64,000 nt of DNA, from positions 62,001-126,000 of the forward strand of contig JADJJL010000007.1 in assembly GCA_016710265.1 (NCBI GenBank). The letters run 5' to 3'. This document shows positions 27,119 to 34,803 of the stretch, in pieces. Each line of letters begins with the position of its first letter. The stretch's first letter is position 1. The stretch comes from Saprospiraceae bacterium (lineage in GTDB: Bacteria; Bacteroidota; Bacteroidia; Chitinophagales; Saprospiraceae). The notes under the pieces are model-generated. The model worked only from the letters and a program-made list of their open reading frames with translations, was not told where the DNA came from and did not search any database. The translations under genes were made by a program, and so were the position numbers.

Positions 27119-28545
27119 AACACTTTATCAAAATATTGTCCAGATTCTGAATAGATAATTTTGTGTTTTCTTGTTTTTGGATTTTTGTGCAAGAAATTAA
27201 ATATGATTCCATTGGATTCTATATTTCCCTTGTAGGATTCTAACTGAGATTTTAAATCATCCAAATCCACAATTTCAGAGTCTCCCTGGATATAACCTAT
27301 ATAACTGCAAAATCCTTTTTCAATAATAATGATCGATTTTTCAAGCTGGCTTCTTCCTATATCTTCAATGATTAAATCTTCTTTAAAGAATCGATTGACC
27401 TTATGGAACATGCTGTCAAATCTTTCTTCATAGTCTTCAAAACTCTCATCACCCACACAAGCACCTCGACATAATCCAATCTGTTTCCTCTGACATGCTT
27501 GCAACTTATTGCTTTTATTTTCTTGTATATTTAGACATAAATCATATTGAGAAACTAAATAATCCAGATAGGAATTCGCTTTTTTTGAATTGCTAAACAA
27601 TTGAATTGCATTCTCTGTCCCAATCAACTGATCCTTGTGCTTCACTTGAAGTATTGGAAACTTTTCACTATTTAAAGTTCTAATAATGGCATAAGCTTCT
27701 GATTTTTGTCTTTGGGCTCTGTTAATTTCTGGTTTGAAAATTTTAATATCCCGTGACTCAATAAGTGATGCCATTAATTCACTTCCAGTTAAATGATAAT
27801 GGATTGCAGTAACCGCTCTTATCATCTTAGAAGATTTAAAATTAATATCAGAAAAATGCTGAATTATTCTCTCTTTAATATGCTTACTCTTTCCAATATA
27901 AACATATTCTCCATCTTGATCAGCCATATAATATACTCCGCATTCTTCGGGTAATTCTTCAATGATATGATCAGGTAATCCGGGAGGCATTCGAGATTCT
28001 TTTAAAGCGCCTTTGACGTATTTTTTAAAATCCAAATCCTCAGATTCCTGCAAATCCAACATTTTCTTAAAAATTTGAACGGTCGCCCACGCATCATCAT
28101 ACGCTCTGTGCCGATTTAATACATTGATCTCAAAATTTTTAATCAAATTTCCCAATGAATAAGATTTTAAACCTGGAAAGTATTTCCTGCTCAATGTAAC
28201 CGTACATAGTTTCTTCCTTTGGAAAGTATACCCTAAATTCTTAAATTCTTCTTTGATAAACCCATAATCAAAACTCACATTATGTGCTACGAAAATGCAA
28301 TCTTGGGTAATTTCTAAAATATCCTTTGCGATTTCATAAAACTTAGGTGCGTTTTCCAACATCTGATTATTAATACCCGTAATTCTTGTAATCTCAGTTG
28401 GAACTATACACTCCGGATTAATCAATGATTCAAATTTTTTGATTTCTTTACCGTTCTCTATGACAATTATCGCAATTTCTGTAATTTTGCTGTAACGATA
28501 ATGACCTCCAGTCGTCTCAATATCAACAATCGCAAATTTTGTCAT
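27115..28545 (-). CDS. DnaQ-like exonuclease fused to GIY-YIG nuclease
   Basis: A 476-residue two-domain protein. Residues 1-165 are a DEDDh 3'-5' exonuclease (VDIETTGG at 7-14, HNVSFDYGF near 105, HRAYDDAWAT near 158). Residues 200-285 are a UvrC/Cho-type GIY-YIG endonuclease (CGVYYMADQDGEYVYIGKS, then KERIIQHF). A Cys-containing region follows, with CQRKQIGLCRGAC around residue 360. The arrangement resembles known epsilon-UvrC fusions in Bacteroidota, thought to act in DNA repair. Its start codon shares the four bases CATG with the divergent NamZ-like gene, so the promoter must lie inside that gene. Confidence 0.9.
   Translation of the reverse strand: MTKFAIVDIETTGGHYRYSKITEIAIIVIENGKEIKKFESLINPECIVPTEITRITGINNQMLENAPKFYEIAKDILEITQDCIFVAHNVSFDYGFIKEEFKNLGYTFQRKKLCTVTLSRKYFPGLKSYSLGNLIKNFEINVLNRHRAYDDAWATVQIFKKMLDLQESEDLDFKKYVKGALKESRMPPGLPDHIIEELPEECGVYYMADQDGEYVYIGKSKHIKERIIQHFSDINFKSSKMIRAVTAIHYHLTGSELMASLIESRDIKIFKPEINRAQRQKSEAYAIIRTLNSEKFPILQVKHKDQLIGTENAIQLFSNSKKANSYLDYLVSQYDLCLNIQENKSNKLQACQRKQIGLCRGACVGDESFEDYEERFDSMFHKVNRFFKEDLIIEDIGRSQLEKSIIIIEKGFCSYIGYIQGDSEIVDLDDLKSQLESYKGNIESNGIIFNFLHKNPKTRKHKIIYSESGQYFDKVF
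28482..28489 (+). promoter_or_regulatory. Candidate promoter of namZ-like gene inside exonuclease gene
   Basis: TAATTTTG lies 54 bases upstream of the NamZ-like ATG, within the 5' coding part of the divergent exonuclease gene. No clear TTG is present 17-23 bases further upstream. It is listed because no non-coding DNA separates the two genes. Confidence 0.3.
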
Positions 28546-29782
28546 GACTATAACAAATAAATATTGTTTTTTTTACAGCTTCTTACTCACATTATTAATG
28601 ATTTCAAGTCTGTATTGCTCTCACAAAATTACAGCTTTAAGCTCAAATAACATTGAAAAGGATTCGAATTACCTTCAAAATCGTTTGCCCATTTTGCCCG
28701 GTGCTTATCAAATACCAGAATATCTACCTCTCTTGATCAATAAGAGAATAGCACTGGTTGCAAATCATACTTCACTAATTGAAAACAACCACCTTTTAGA
28801 TACTTTGCTACAACTTAAAATAGATGTAGTTAAGTTATTCGTTCCTGAACATGGGCTACGTGGGGAAGTTTCAGCTGGGGCAACCATTCTTGATAGCAAG
28901 GATGAAAAAACGGGTATTCCAATCGTCTCTTTATATGGCAAAACTAAAAAACCTACATCCGCTCAATTACAAGGCATTGATATCATACTTTTTGATCTAC
29001 AAGATGTAGGTGTAAGGTTTTTTACATACATCTCCACATTACATTATATTATAGAATCTGCTTCCGAAAATAGCAAAACCTTGGTGGTTTTGGATCGTCC
29101 CAATCCCAATGGACATTATGTGGATGGACCTGTCCTTGATACCAAATATACCTCTTTTGTGGGAATGCACCCAATCCCAATGGTATATGGATTGACGATT
29201 GGCGAATTGGGTAAAATGATGATTGGTGAAAAATGGTTAAAAACGGATTCATCGTTTCAATATAAATTGATTAAATGCAAAAACTACAATCGCTCTTTTC
29301 AATATCATTTACCAGTTAAACCCTCTCCCAATTTACCAAATATGAGAGCCATTTGGCTTTACCCTGGTACATGTTTATTTGAAGGCACCAATTGGAGCTT
29401 GGGAAGAGGAACAAATTCGCCTTTTCAAATATTTGGACATCCAGCTTTACCTAACGCTGATACCACATTTATACCTATTGAGTTAATAGGAGCTAAAAAC
29501 CCACCACACAAAGATGTGTTGTGTAAAGGTTATTCTTGCAAAAATATAAACGTAGATTCTTTATTCAACTCTAAATTAATTCCACTAAGCTATATTTTAA
29601 AAGCTTATCATTTGCGTACTGATTCTTTTTTTTTAAAAAATAACTTTTTTGATTTACTTGCTGGAACTGACCAATTGAGAAATCAAATTCAACTAGGTTG
29701 GACCGAAGTTCAAATAAGAAAAAGCTGGAAATCAGAGTTAGAGATTTTTAGAAAAAGGAGTTTAAAATACCAGGTTTATTAG
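28544..29782 (+). CDS. NamZ-like exo-beta-N-acetylmuramidase (DUF1343) lipoprotein
   Basis: A 412-residue lipoprotein of the DUF1343 family, whose founding member NamZ removes terminal N-acetylmuramic acid from peptidoglycan fragments. The N-terminus is a hydrophobic signal with lipobox SLYC (Cys25). Conserved segments are ALVANHTS, LFVPEHGLRGE, IILFDLQDVGVRFFTYISTL, LDRPNPNG and YPGTCLFEGTNWSLGRGT. It likely takes part in cell-wall recycling in the periplasm. Its ATG overlaps the exonuclease start (CATG) on the other strand. Confidence 0.9.
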   Translation: MTITNKYCFFYSFLLTLLMISSLYCSHKITALSSNNIEKDSNYLQNRLPILPGAYQIPEYLPLLINKRIALVANHTSLIENNHLLDTLLQLKIDVVKLFVPEHGLRGEVSAGATILDSKDEKTGIPIVSLYGKTKKPTSAQLQGIDIILFDLQDVGVRFFTYISTLHYIIESASENSKTLVVLDRPNPNGHYVDGPVLDTKYTSFVGMHPIPMVYGLTIGELGKMMIGEKWLKTDSSFQYKLIKCKNYNRSFQYHLPVKPSPNLPNMRAIWLYPGTCLFEGTNWSLGRGTNSPFQIFGHPALPNADTTFIPIELIGAKNPPHKDVLCKGYSCKNINVDSLFNSKLIPLSYILKAYHLRTDSFFLKNNFFDLLAGTDQLRNQIQLGWTEVQIRKSWKSELEIFRKRSLKYQVY

Positions 29783-29800
29783 AATAAATCTCATTGAACA

Positions 29801-30853
29801 TTAAACTAGGTAAATGCATTTGTCTCTTTTTCTAACAATTTTGCCAATTGAGTTTAATTTTAAGTGATTTGAAGTACAAATCTCAATAAAAGAACTTAAG
29901 TATTCAGGAGATACGGATACTAAAAGCCCTCCACTGGTTTGGGGGTCACACAAAATATGTTTTTGATGCTCACCTATTGGACCAATCTTGTGCCCATAGC
30001 TTTTCCAATTTCTCAAAGTACCTCCCGGAATACAAGCTTTATCCAAATAATAATTTAAATGATCGATCTCTAGTTTAGGAATATTATCCCAATTTAGTGC
30101 CGCAGAACAACCACTAGCTTCACACATTTCAGCCAAATGCCCCAACAAACCAAATCCAGTTACATCCGTCATAGAATGGACGTATGGTAATTTTCCAAAC
30201 TCAATTCCTACATCATTCAATTGAAGCATGGAATTTTTAGCAATATTCTCATGTTCAACTTTTAATAATCCTTTTTTTTGGGCGGTAGTATAAATTCCTA
30301 CTCCCAATGGTTTGGTCAAAAATAAAAAATCTTCAATTTGAGCTCCACCATTCTTTTTTAAATTTTGAATTTCCAAAATACCAGTGACAGCAAGTCCAAA
30401 AATAGGTTCAGGACAATCTATACTATGGCCACCAGCCAATGGAATGCCAGATTTAATGCAAATGGATCTGCTTCCTTCAATTACTTTATTTGCAATTTCA
30501 GCGGGAATTTTCTCAATTGGCCAGCCCAATATAGCTACCGCCATTAATGGTTTCGCACCCATTGCATAAATATCACTAATTGCGTTAACAGAGGCAATTT
30601 GTCCAAATTCAAATGCATCATCTACAACAGGCATAAAAAAATCCGTCGTGCTTACGATGGCTGTACCGTTTTCTAAATCAAAAACTGCAGCATCATCCCG
30701 TTCTTCATTTCCAACCAATAAGTTGGGAAAATGAATTGAGTTTGTGGAAGAATTTAAAATAGTATCTAAAATCGCAGGAGATATTTTGCAGCCACATCCA
30801 GCACCGTGACTATATTGAGTTAGCTTATAATTTTGTGTTTCTCTATCTTTCAT
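29801..30853 (-). CDS. selD: Selenide, water dikinase (Cys form)
   Basis: About 350 residues. SelD makes selenophosphate from selenide and ATP. The catalytic motif is GAGCGCK (Cys20, Lys23 from the chosen start), with Cys rather than selenocysteine. NEERDDAAVFDL, STTDFFMPVVDD, AGGHSIDCPEPIFGLAVTG, MTDVTGFGLLGHL and LCDPQTSGGLL all match, and similarity to the enterobacterial protein is strong throughout. I use the ATG at 30853, which overlaps the selU stop by 11 bases, instead of the longer frame from 30877. The pairing with selU says the selenophosphate is meant for tRNA 2-selenouridine. Confidence 0.95.
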   Translation of the reverse strand: MKDRETQNYKLTQYSHGAGCGCKISPAILDTILNSSTNSIHFPNLLVGNEERDDAAVFDLENGTAIVSTTDFFMPVVDDAFEFGQIASVNAISDIYAMGAKPLMAVAILGWPIEKIPAEIANKVIEGSRSICIKSGIPLAGGHSIDCPEPIFGLAVTGILEIQNLKKNGGAQIEDFLFLTKPLGVGIYTTAQKKGLLKVEHENIAKNSMLQLNDVGIEFGKLPYVHSMTDVTGFGLLGHLAEMCEASGCSAALNWDNIPKLEIDHLNYYLDKACIPGGTLRNWKSYGHKIGPIGEHQKHILCDPQTSGGLLVSVSPEYLSSFIEICTSNHLKLNSIGKIVRKRDKCIYLV

Positions 30854-31919
30854 ATTCCAATTTATTTGCACAAGCAATTAGTTCAATGGCTATTTTTTCA
30901 AAATCAAAATAGTCAATTTCATAACTTGTATAATATTTATCAACCATCAGATTTAATGAATGCTGGTATCTCTTGTCATAATAAAGTAATCCAATCTCTG
31001 CGGCCTTGGTAAAATCGTTATTTTCTACCGCTGCAATGGCTTGGGAAAGATGCAAATTCCCTAATCGTTTTCCGATCTTATAAAAGCCATTCACCAATTC
31101 AATTTTAGGAAATTTAGAATAAACTTCTACTAGGTGCTGAATGCGCAATTGCTTATCTACAATCAATTCAATTAAATTGGATTTTATCAGACTGTTCCAC
31201 ATTCCATCAGGAATTCTAACCAAACCAATCGCTTTACTTTCATTTTCAATCCAAATTCTTTTACTAATATCATATTGATTTAAAACTTGAAATAAATTAT
31301 TGCCAAATTGTTCGAAACTTGGTTGTGGTTTTTCACCAATACCTCCAAAAGCAGATCCTTTATGTTGAGCTAATTTTTCAAGATCAATAACTTGTTCATT
31401 TTGTAACCCAAGATGTTTTAAAATGACAGTTTTAGCTGATCCGGTTTTTCCTGCTATAATAACAAATTGAAATTGAGTATAATCAAAATGATCAAGAATC
31501 CAATGTCTATAGGCTTTGTAACCATTTTTTAAAATGACTACGTCAAACCCTGCTTGCTTAAATAGCCAAGCCATACTTTGACTTCTTTGTCCACCTCTCC
31601 AACAATAAATTGCTAATTTTTTATTTTTGCAAAATGTAAGAACTTCTTTCACGAATACATTCAATTTAACTCCTACAAATTCCAATCCCTTTAGAATTGC
31701 CTCTTGATGGCTATTTTGTTTATATAATGTACCCACAATTTTCCTTTCTTCATCCGACAATAAAGGTAAATTATATGCTCCGGGTATATGACCTATCAAA
31801 AATTCTGAGGGTGAACGTACATCAATTAAATCTCGGTCAGATGTTGAAGAAAGAAATTCTTGACTATCTAATAATTGCGCCATTTTCTGTAAATGACATT
31901 TATAATCTTTTGATACCAA
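30843..31919 (-). CDS. selU: tRNA 2-selenouridine synthase
   Basis: A 358-residue SelU/MnmH protein that replaces the sulfur of wobble 2-thiouridine with selenium, by way of a geranylated intermediate, using selenophosphate from SelD. The N-terminal rhodanese domain has IDVRSPSEF (32-40) and catalytic Cys106 in YCWRGGQRS. The second half starts with a P-loop GKTGSAKT (157-164). ENESKAIG and the QHKGSAFGGIGEKPQPS segment are also family features. Met13 (31883) is a possible alternative start. It is immediately upstream of selD, with overlapping ends, forming a two-gene operon. Confidence 0.94.
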   Translation of the reverse strand: MVSKDYKCHLQKMAQLLDSQEFLSSTSDRDLIDVRSPSEFLIGHIPGAYNLPLLSDEERKIVGTLYKQNSHQEAILKGLEFVGVKLNVFVKEVLTFCKNKKLAIYCWRGGQRSQSMAWLFKQAGFDVVILKNGYKAYRHWILDHFDYTQFQFVIIAGKTGSAKTVILKHLGLQNEQVIDLEKLAQHKGSAFGGIGEKPQPSFEQFGNNLFQVLNQYDISKRIWIENESKAIGLVRIPDGMWNSLIKSNLIELIVDKQLRIQHLVEVYSKFPKIELVNGFYKIGKRLGNLHLSQAIAAVENNDFTKAAEIGLLYYDKRYQHSLNLMVDKYYTSYEIDYFDFEKIAIELIACANKLEYER

Positions 31920-31977
31920 ATAGAAATATCTAATTTAAAAAATATTATGGTGTTATTTGAATTGAATTCAAAATACA

Positions 31978-32971
31978 TTAATTCAACCTTTTTTCCATTC
32001 CCGCAATTTTTACAGTAACCACCCCACACTCTTTTCTGGCAGCTGAAGGATTTGCGACATATTTGCAACTTTTAATTTGTGACATGGCTGCTCGAACAAA
32101 TTTTATATCTCGGGTCAATGATTTTTTTGAATTAAACGATGTGTAAGTTATATAACCTTGTCTGTCTATACATATATTAAATACAGCACTTTGCAAAACA
32201 GGACCTGCCAATGTTCGAGCATCAATACTACAGGATTCTCTTCGCCTTCTTAATTCTCCCAATTCATCAAAATTTACACCAACTCCATCTCCAGTTCCTG
32301 AGCCAGTTCCTGAACCTTCACCTCCGCCAGTTCCACCACCTCCGCCAGTACCAGATCCTCCACCAGCACCAGTTCCACTTCCAGAACTTGCGTCTCCTGA
32401 GCCCTGACCGGATCCAGTACCTGTACCAGTGCCTCCTGACCCTGGTGTATCATCATCTCCAGAAGACGAATGAGTAGTTGTTCTAGATGGTGTGGTTGTA
32501 TTTGTGGTGGTTGTAGCTCCTGTAGTTTCAGATGTTGTTGTGGTTGTAGTTACTTTTGGAGGACTTGGTAAACTTACAATGTCGGGTTCTGAAGTTGTGA
32601 CAACTGTTTTTGGTCCAGCAGGTGTTGGGATTTTTTCAACAGGAGTAGTTTCTATTTTCTTATCTGCAACTTCAACTGGTTCAGGTGTTGGTGATGGTTT
32701 CGATTCACCTTCAGATCCACCTTCTTTTGTTTCTAATCCTTCAGCGCCCTTGCTGCCCCCGGCATTTTCATATTGTTTGATTTTTTTCAATGGGAACAAA
32801 ACTAACAAGACTTAGATAGGGTGGAGCTTCTGGATCTTCCGGAGGAATAATTTCAAATTTAAAAAAGAAAATCAACAACAATAGCAGAATATGCGCAATT
32901 ATTGCATAAACAGTACCTTTAATACTATTTTTTTGCTCTGTTTTTACATAACTGAAATACAATGTTGACAT
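31978..32971 (-). pseudogene. TonB-like envelope protein split by a frameshift
   Basis: Two overlapping frames make one protein of about 330 residues. The first (32971 to 32768) encodes a cytoplasmic start and a single membrane helix (AHILLLLLIFFFKFEI). The second (to 31978) encodes a Pro/Thr linker, a long Gly/Ser/Thr repeat stretch, and a C-terminal domain (GPVLQSAVFNICIDRQGYIT, closing CGVVTVKIAG) like that of TonB-type energy transducers. The frames join at seven T (seven A in the sense) at 32781-32787: six A would give one continuous frame reading IEKIKQYENAGG. The only start available to the second frame alone is a TTG without a membrane anchor. This is either a homopolymer error, a phase-variable tract, or a real mutation. 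Confidence 0.75.
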
Positions 32972-33035
32972 TTGAATGATTTTAGAGGCGTAAAGTTAAT
33001 GATTTATTTTGAAAATTAGCTTAATAAGCATATGA

Positions 33036-33248
33036 TTATTTTGTAATATTACCTTTTTGAGTGGCCATATAAACCATGATGAATCCAACCAAACATAAAA
33101 TACCTTTAATCGTAAATGCCCAAAAAAAACCCAACTTTTCAATCGGTCTTAAAAAAGTAAACGAAACACTAACCAAACTTAGTATAATAGCTAAAATACC
33201 AATTATTAGCATAATAAATCCTGAAATCATTAACCAATTCCTGTTCAT
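33036..33248 (-). CDS. Small two-helix membrane protein
   Basis: A 70-residue hydrophobic protein with two predicted membrane helices (about residues 6-27 and 44-62) joined by a short loop with FLRPIEKLG. I do not recognise the family. Support comes from a TAATTTTG promoter-like box on the minus strand at 33268-33275, 20 bases upstream of the ATG, and from the lack of any overlapping gene. It lies between the TonB-like gene and the divergent HMG-CoA lyase gene. Confidence 0.6.
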   Translation of the reverse strand: MNRNWLMISGFIMLIIGILAIILSLVSVSFTFLRPIEKLGFFWAFTIKGILCLVGFIMVYMATQKGNITK

Positions 33249-33267
33249 AAGTATATTAAAATTTTGT

Positions 33268-33275
33268 CAAAATTA
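33268..33275 (-). promoter_or_regulatory. TAnnTTTG box of small membrane protein gene
   Basis: On the minus strand the bases read TAATTTTG. The box ends 20 bases upstream of the ATG at 33248, the usual distance. The only TTG upstream is 11 bases away, shorter than standard. Confidence 0.4.
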
Positions 33276-33282
33276 GTTCTAT

Positions 33283-33315
33283 TTGACAATACTCTATAAA
33301 AAGCGTTTAGTTTTG
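33283..33315 (+). promoter_or_regulatory. Promoter of HMG-CoA lyase gene
   Basis: TTG at 33283-33285, a 22-base spacer and TAGTTTTG at 33308-33315 fit TTG-N17-23-TAnnTTTG. The box ends 11 bases before the ATG, so any 5' UTR is very short. Confidence 0.5.
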
Positions 33316-33326
33316 GGCCTTCAACA

Positions 33327-34184
33327 ATGAATCAGATAAAACTAATAGAATGTCCAAGAGATGCCATGCAAGGCATTAAAACCTTTATTCCTACCCAAAT
33401 TAAAATTGAATATATTACAAAATTGTTGGCTGTTGGCTTTGACACCTTAGACTTTGGTAGTTTTGTCTCTCCAAAGGCCATCCCTCAAATGAAAGATACC
33501 CATGAAGTCATTCAAAAAATTGGTCCTTTAAAGGGTTCAACAAAATTATTAGCCATCGTAGCCAATGAAAGAGGTGCGGAAGATGCCTGTAAATATGAAG
33601 AAATAGATTATTTAGGTTATCCATTTTCAGTATCTGAGACTTTTCAAATAAGAAACACCAATGCCTCAATACAAGAATCAATTTCAAGATTGGAAGCCAT
33701 CAATACTTTATCTCTAAAACATGGAAAGAAAATGGTGGTATATTTGTCTATGGCGTTTGGTAATCCCTATGGAGACCCCTGGAATGCTGAAATTATATCC
33801 CAGTATATCGATCAATTAAGCAATAAAGGGATTATTTATTTTGCTTTATCGGATACCATTGGTGTTGCCGAACCCGCAAGCATTAAATATTTGTTTGAAA
33901 CGATTTTACCCCAATGGAAAGAACTGGAAATTGGTGCTCACTTCCATACCACTCCAAATACCTGGGAAGAAAAAATGTCTGCAGCATGGGAAGCTGGTTG
34001 TAGAAAATTTGATGGCGCAATTAGAGGATTTGGTGGCTGCCCAATGGCCAAAGACTCATTAACCGGAAATATGCCTACTGAAAACATTCTTAGTTTTATT
34101 TCAAACATAAACTATCCATTGCATTTGGATATAAGTGCATTTGACGAAGCAATGTCCTATTCCTCTTTGGTGTTTACAGAATAA
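33327..34184 (+). CDS. Hydroxymethylglutaryl-CoA lyase
   Basis: A 285-residue TIM-barrel lyase that splits HMG-CoA into acetyl-CoA and acetoacetate, the last step of leucine breakdown. The catalytic start IECPRDAMQG (Arg11, Asp12), FGSFVSPKAIPQM, the metal-binding GAHFHTTPNT, and the loop GGCPMAKDSLTGN with the conserved Cys are all present. The length is typical of bacterial enzymes. It is followed seven bases later by a GNAT acetyltransferase gene, probably in the same transcript. Confidence 0.93.
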   Translation: MNQIKLIECPRDAMQGIKTFIPTQIKIEYITKLLAVGFDTLDFGSFVSPKAIPQMKDTHEVIQKIGPLKGSTKLLAIVANERGAEDACKYEEIDYLGYPFSVSETFQIRNTNASIQESISRLEAINTLSLKHGKKMVVYLSMAFGNPYGDPWNAEIISQYIDQLSNKGIIYFALSDTIGVAEPASIKYLFETILPQWKELEIGAHFHTTPNTWEEKMSAAWEAGCRKFDGAIRGFGGCPMAKDSLTGNMPTENILSFISNINYPLHLDISAFDEAMSYSSLVFTE

Positions 34185-34191
34185 TTTAATC

Positions 34192-34626
34192 ATGAAACTA
34201 TTTTTTCAAATGGACTTTGGCTCTCCGGAATACGATGAAGCTTTAGCACTGAGATACAAGCTGCTAAGAGAGCCCTTAAATTTGGAATATGATCCGTCCC
34301 AAATTGAACTTGAATGGATGGAAACTCATTTCGGTATTTTAGATACGGATTTAGGCCTAATTGCAAATTTAACATTCCAAAAGTTAAATGAAACAACACT
34401 CAAAATGAGACAGGTAGTAGTATCCAACAAAATGCAGAACAAAGGTCTTGGATTGGCTCTTGTAGATTTTGCAGAGTGTTGGGCTAAACACAATGGTTTT
34501 CAGGAGATTAAACTTCACGCAAGGTCTGAAGCATTGGATTTTTATAAAAAAATAAACTACCGTGTGGTTGGAGTGCCATTTACAGAAGTCAATATTCTTC
34601 ATTACGAAATGAAAAAACAATTTTAA
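34192..34626 (+). CDS. GNAT family N-acetyltransferase
   Basis: A 144-residue acetyltransferase. The acetyl-CoA-binding motif A is VVVSNKMQNKGLGLALVDF, with the R/Q-x-x-G-x-G/A core as QNKGLG, and the C-terminal strand includes HARSEALDFYKKINYRVVG. I start at the ATG at 34192 (MKLFFQMDFGS), because the earlier ATG at 34135 lies inside the HMG-CoA lyase gene. The substrate is unknown. It is the last gene before the giant-gene array. Confidence 0.88.
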   Translation: MKLFFQMDFGSPEYDEALALRYKLLREPLNLEYDPSQIELEWMETHFGILDTDLGLIANLTFQKLNETTLKMRQVVVSNKMQNKGLGLALVDFAECWAKHNGFQEIKLHARSEALDFYKKINYRVVGVPFTEVNILHYEMKKQF

Positions 34627-34677
34627 TGCCACTTGCTGCACCAGCAATATTTATAGCTTAAAAATATTAATATTTTT

Positions 34678-34705
34678 TTTGATTTGGGTATTTAGAATAC
34701 CTTTG
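34678..34705 (+). promoter_or_regulatory. Promoter and leader of giant gene 1
   Basis: TACCTTTG (34698-34705) fits TAnnTTTG, with TTTG at 34678-34681 as a closely spaced -33 element (16-base gap). The box ends 98 bases before the ATG. The AT-rich leader ends in AAACCAACCTGACTCATG, closely similar to the leaders of the other two giant genes. Confidence 0.55.
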
Positions 34706-34803
34706 CTGGGTAAAATATTGAATATTAAAGTATTATAAATATTTATTATTTATAATTAATTAGTATTCATAATTTTATATATTATAATAAACCAACCTGA
34801 CTC

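Noticed and set aside
29801..30877. Selenocysteine (UGA) codon in selD
   Set aside because: The catalytic position is a Cys codon and the frame is open without any UGA.
32300..32480. Short tandem repeats that could suggest a minisatellite or CRISPR
   Set aside because: The repeats are irregular Gly/Ser/Thr codons of the linker, without constant spacers or repeat length.
32211..32815. Plus-strand frames opposite the TonB-like gene (Leu/His-rich and Val-rich)
   Set aside because: Low-complexity shadows of the Gly/Ser/Thr and Pro/Thr linker codons.
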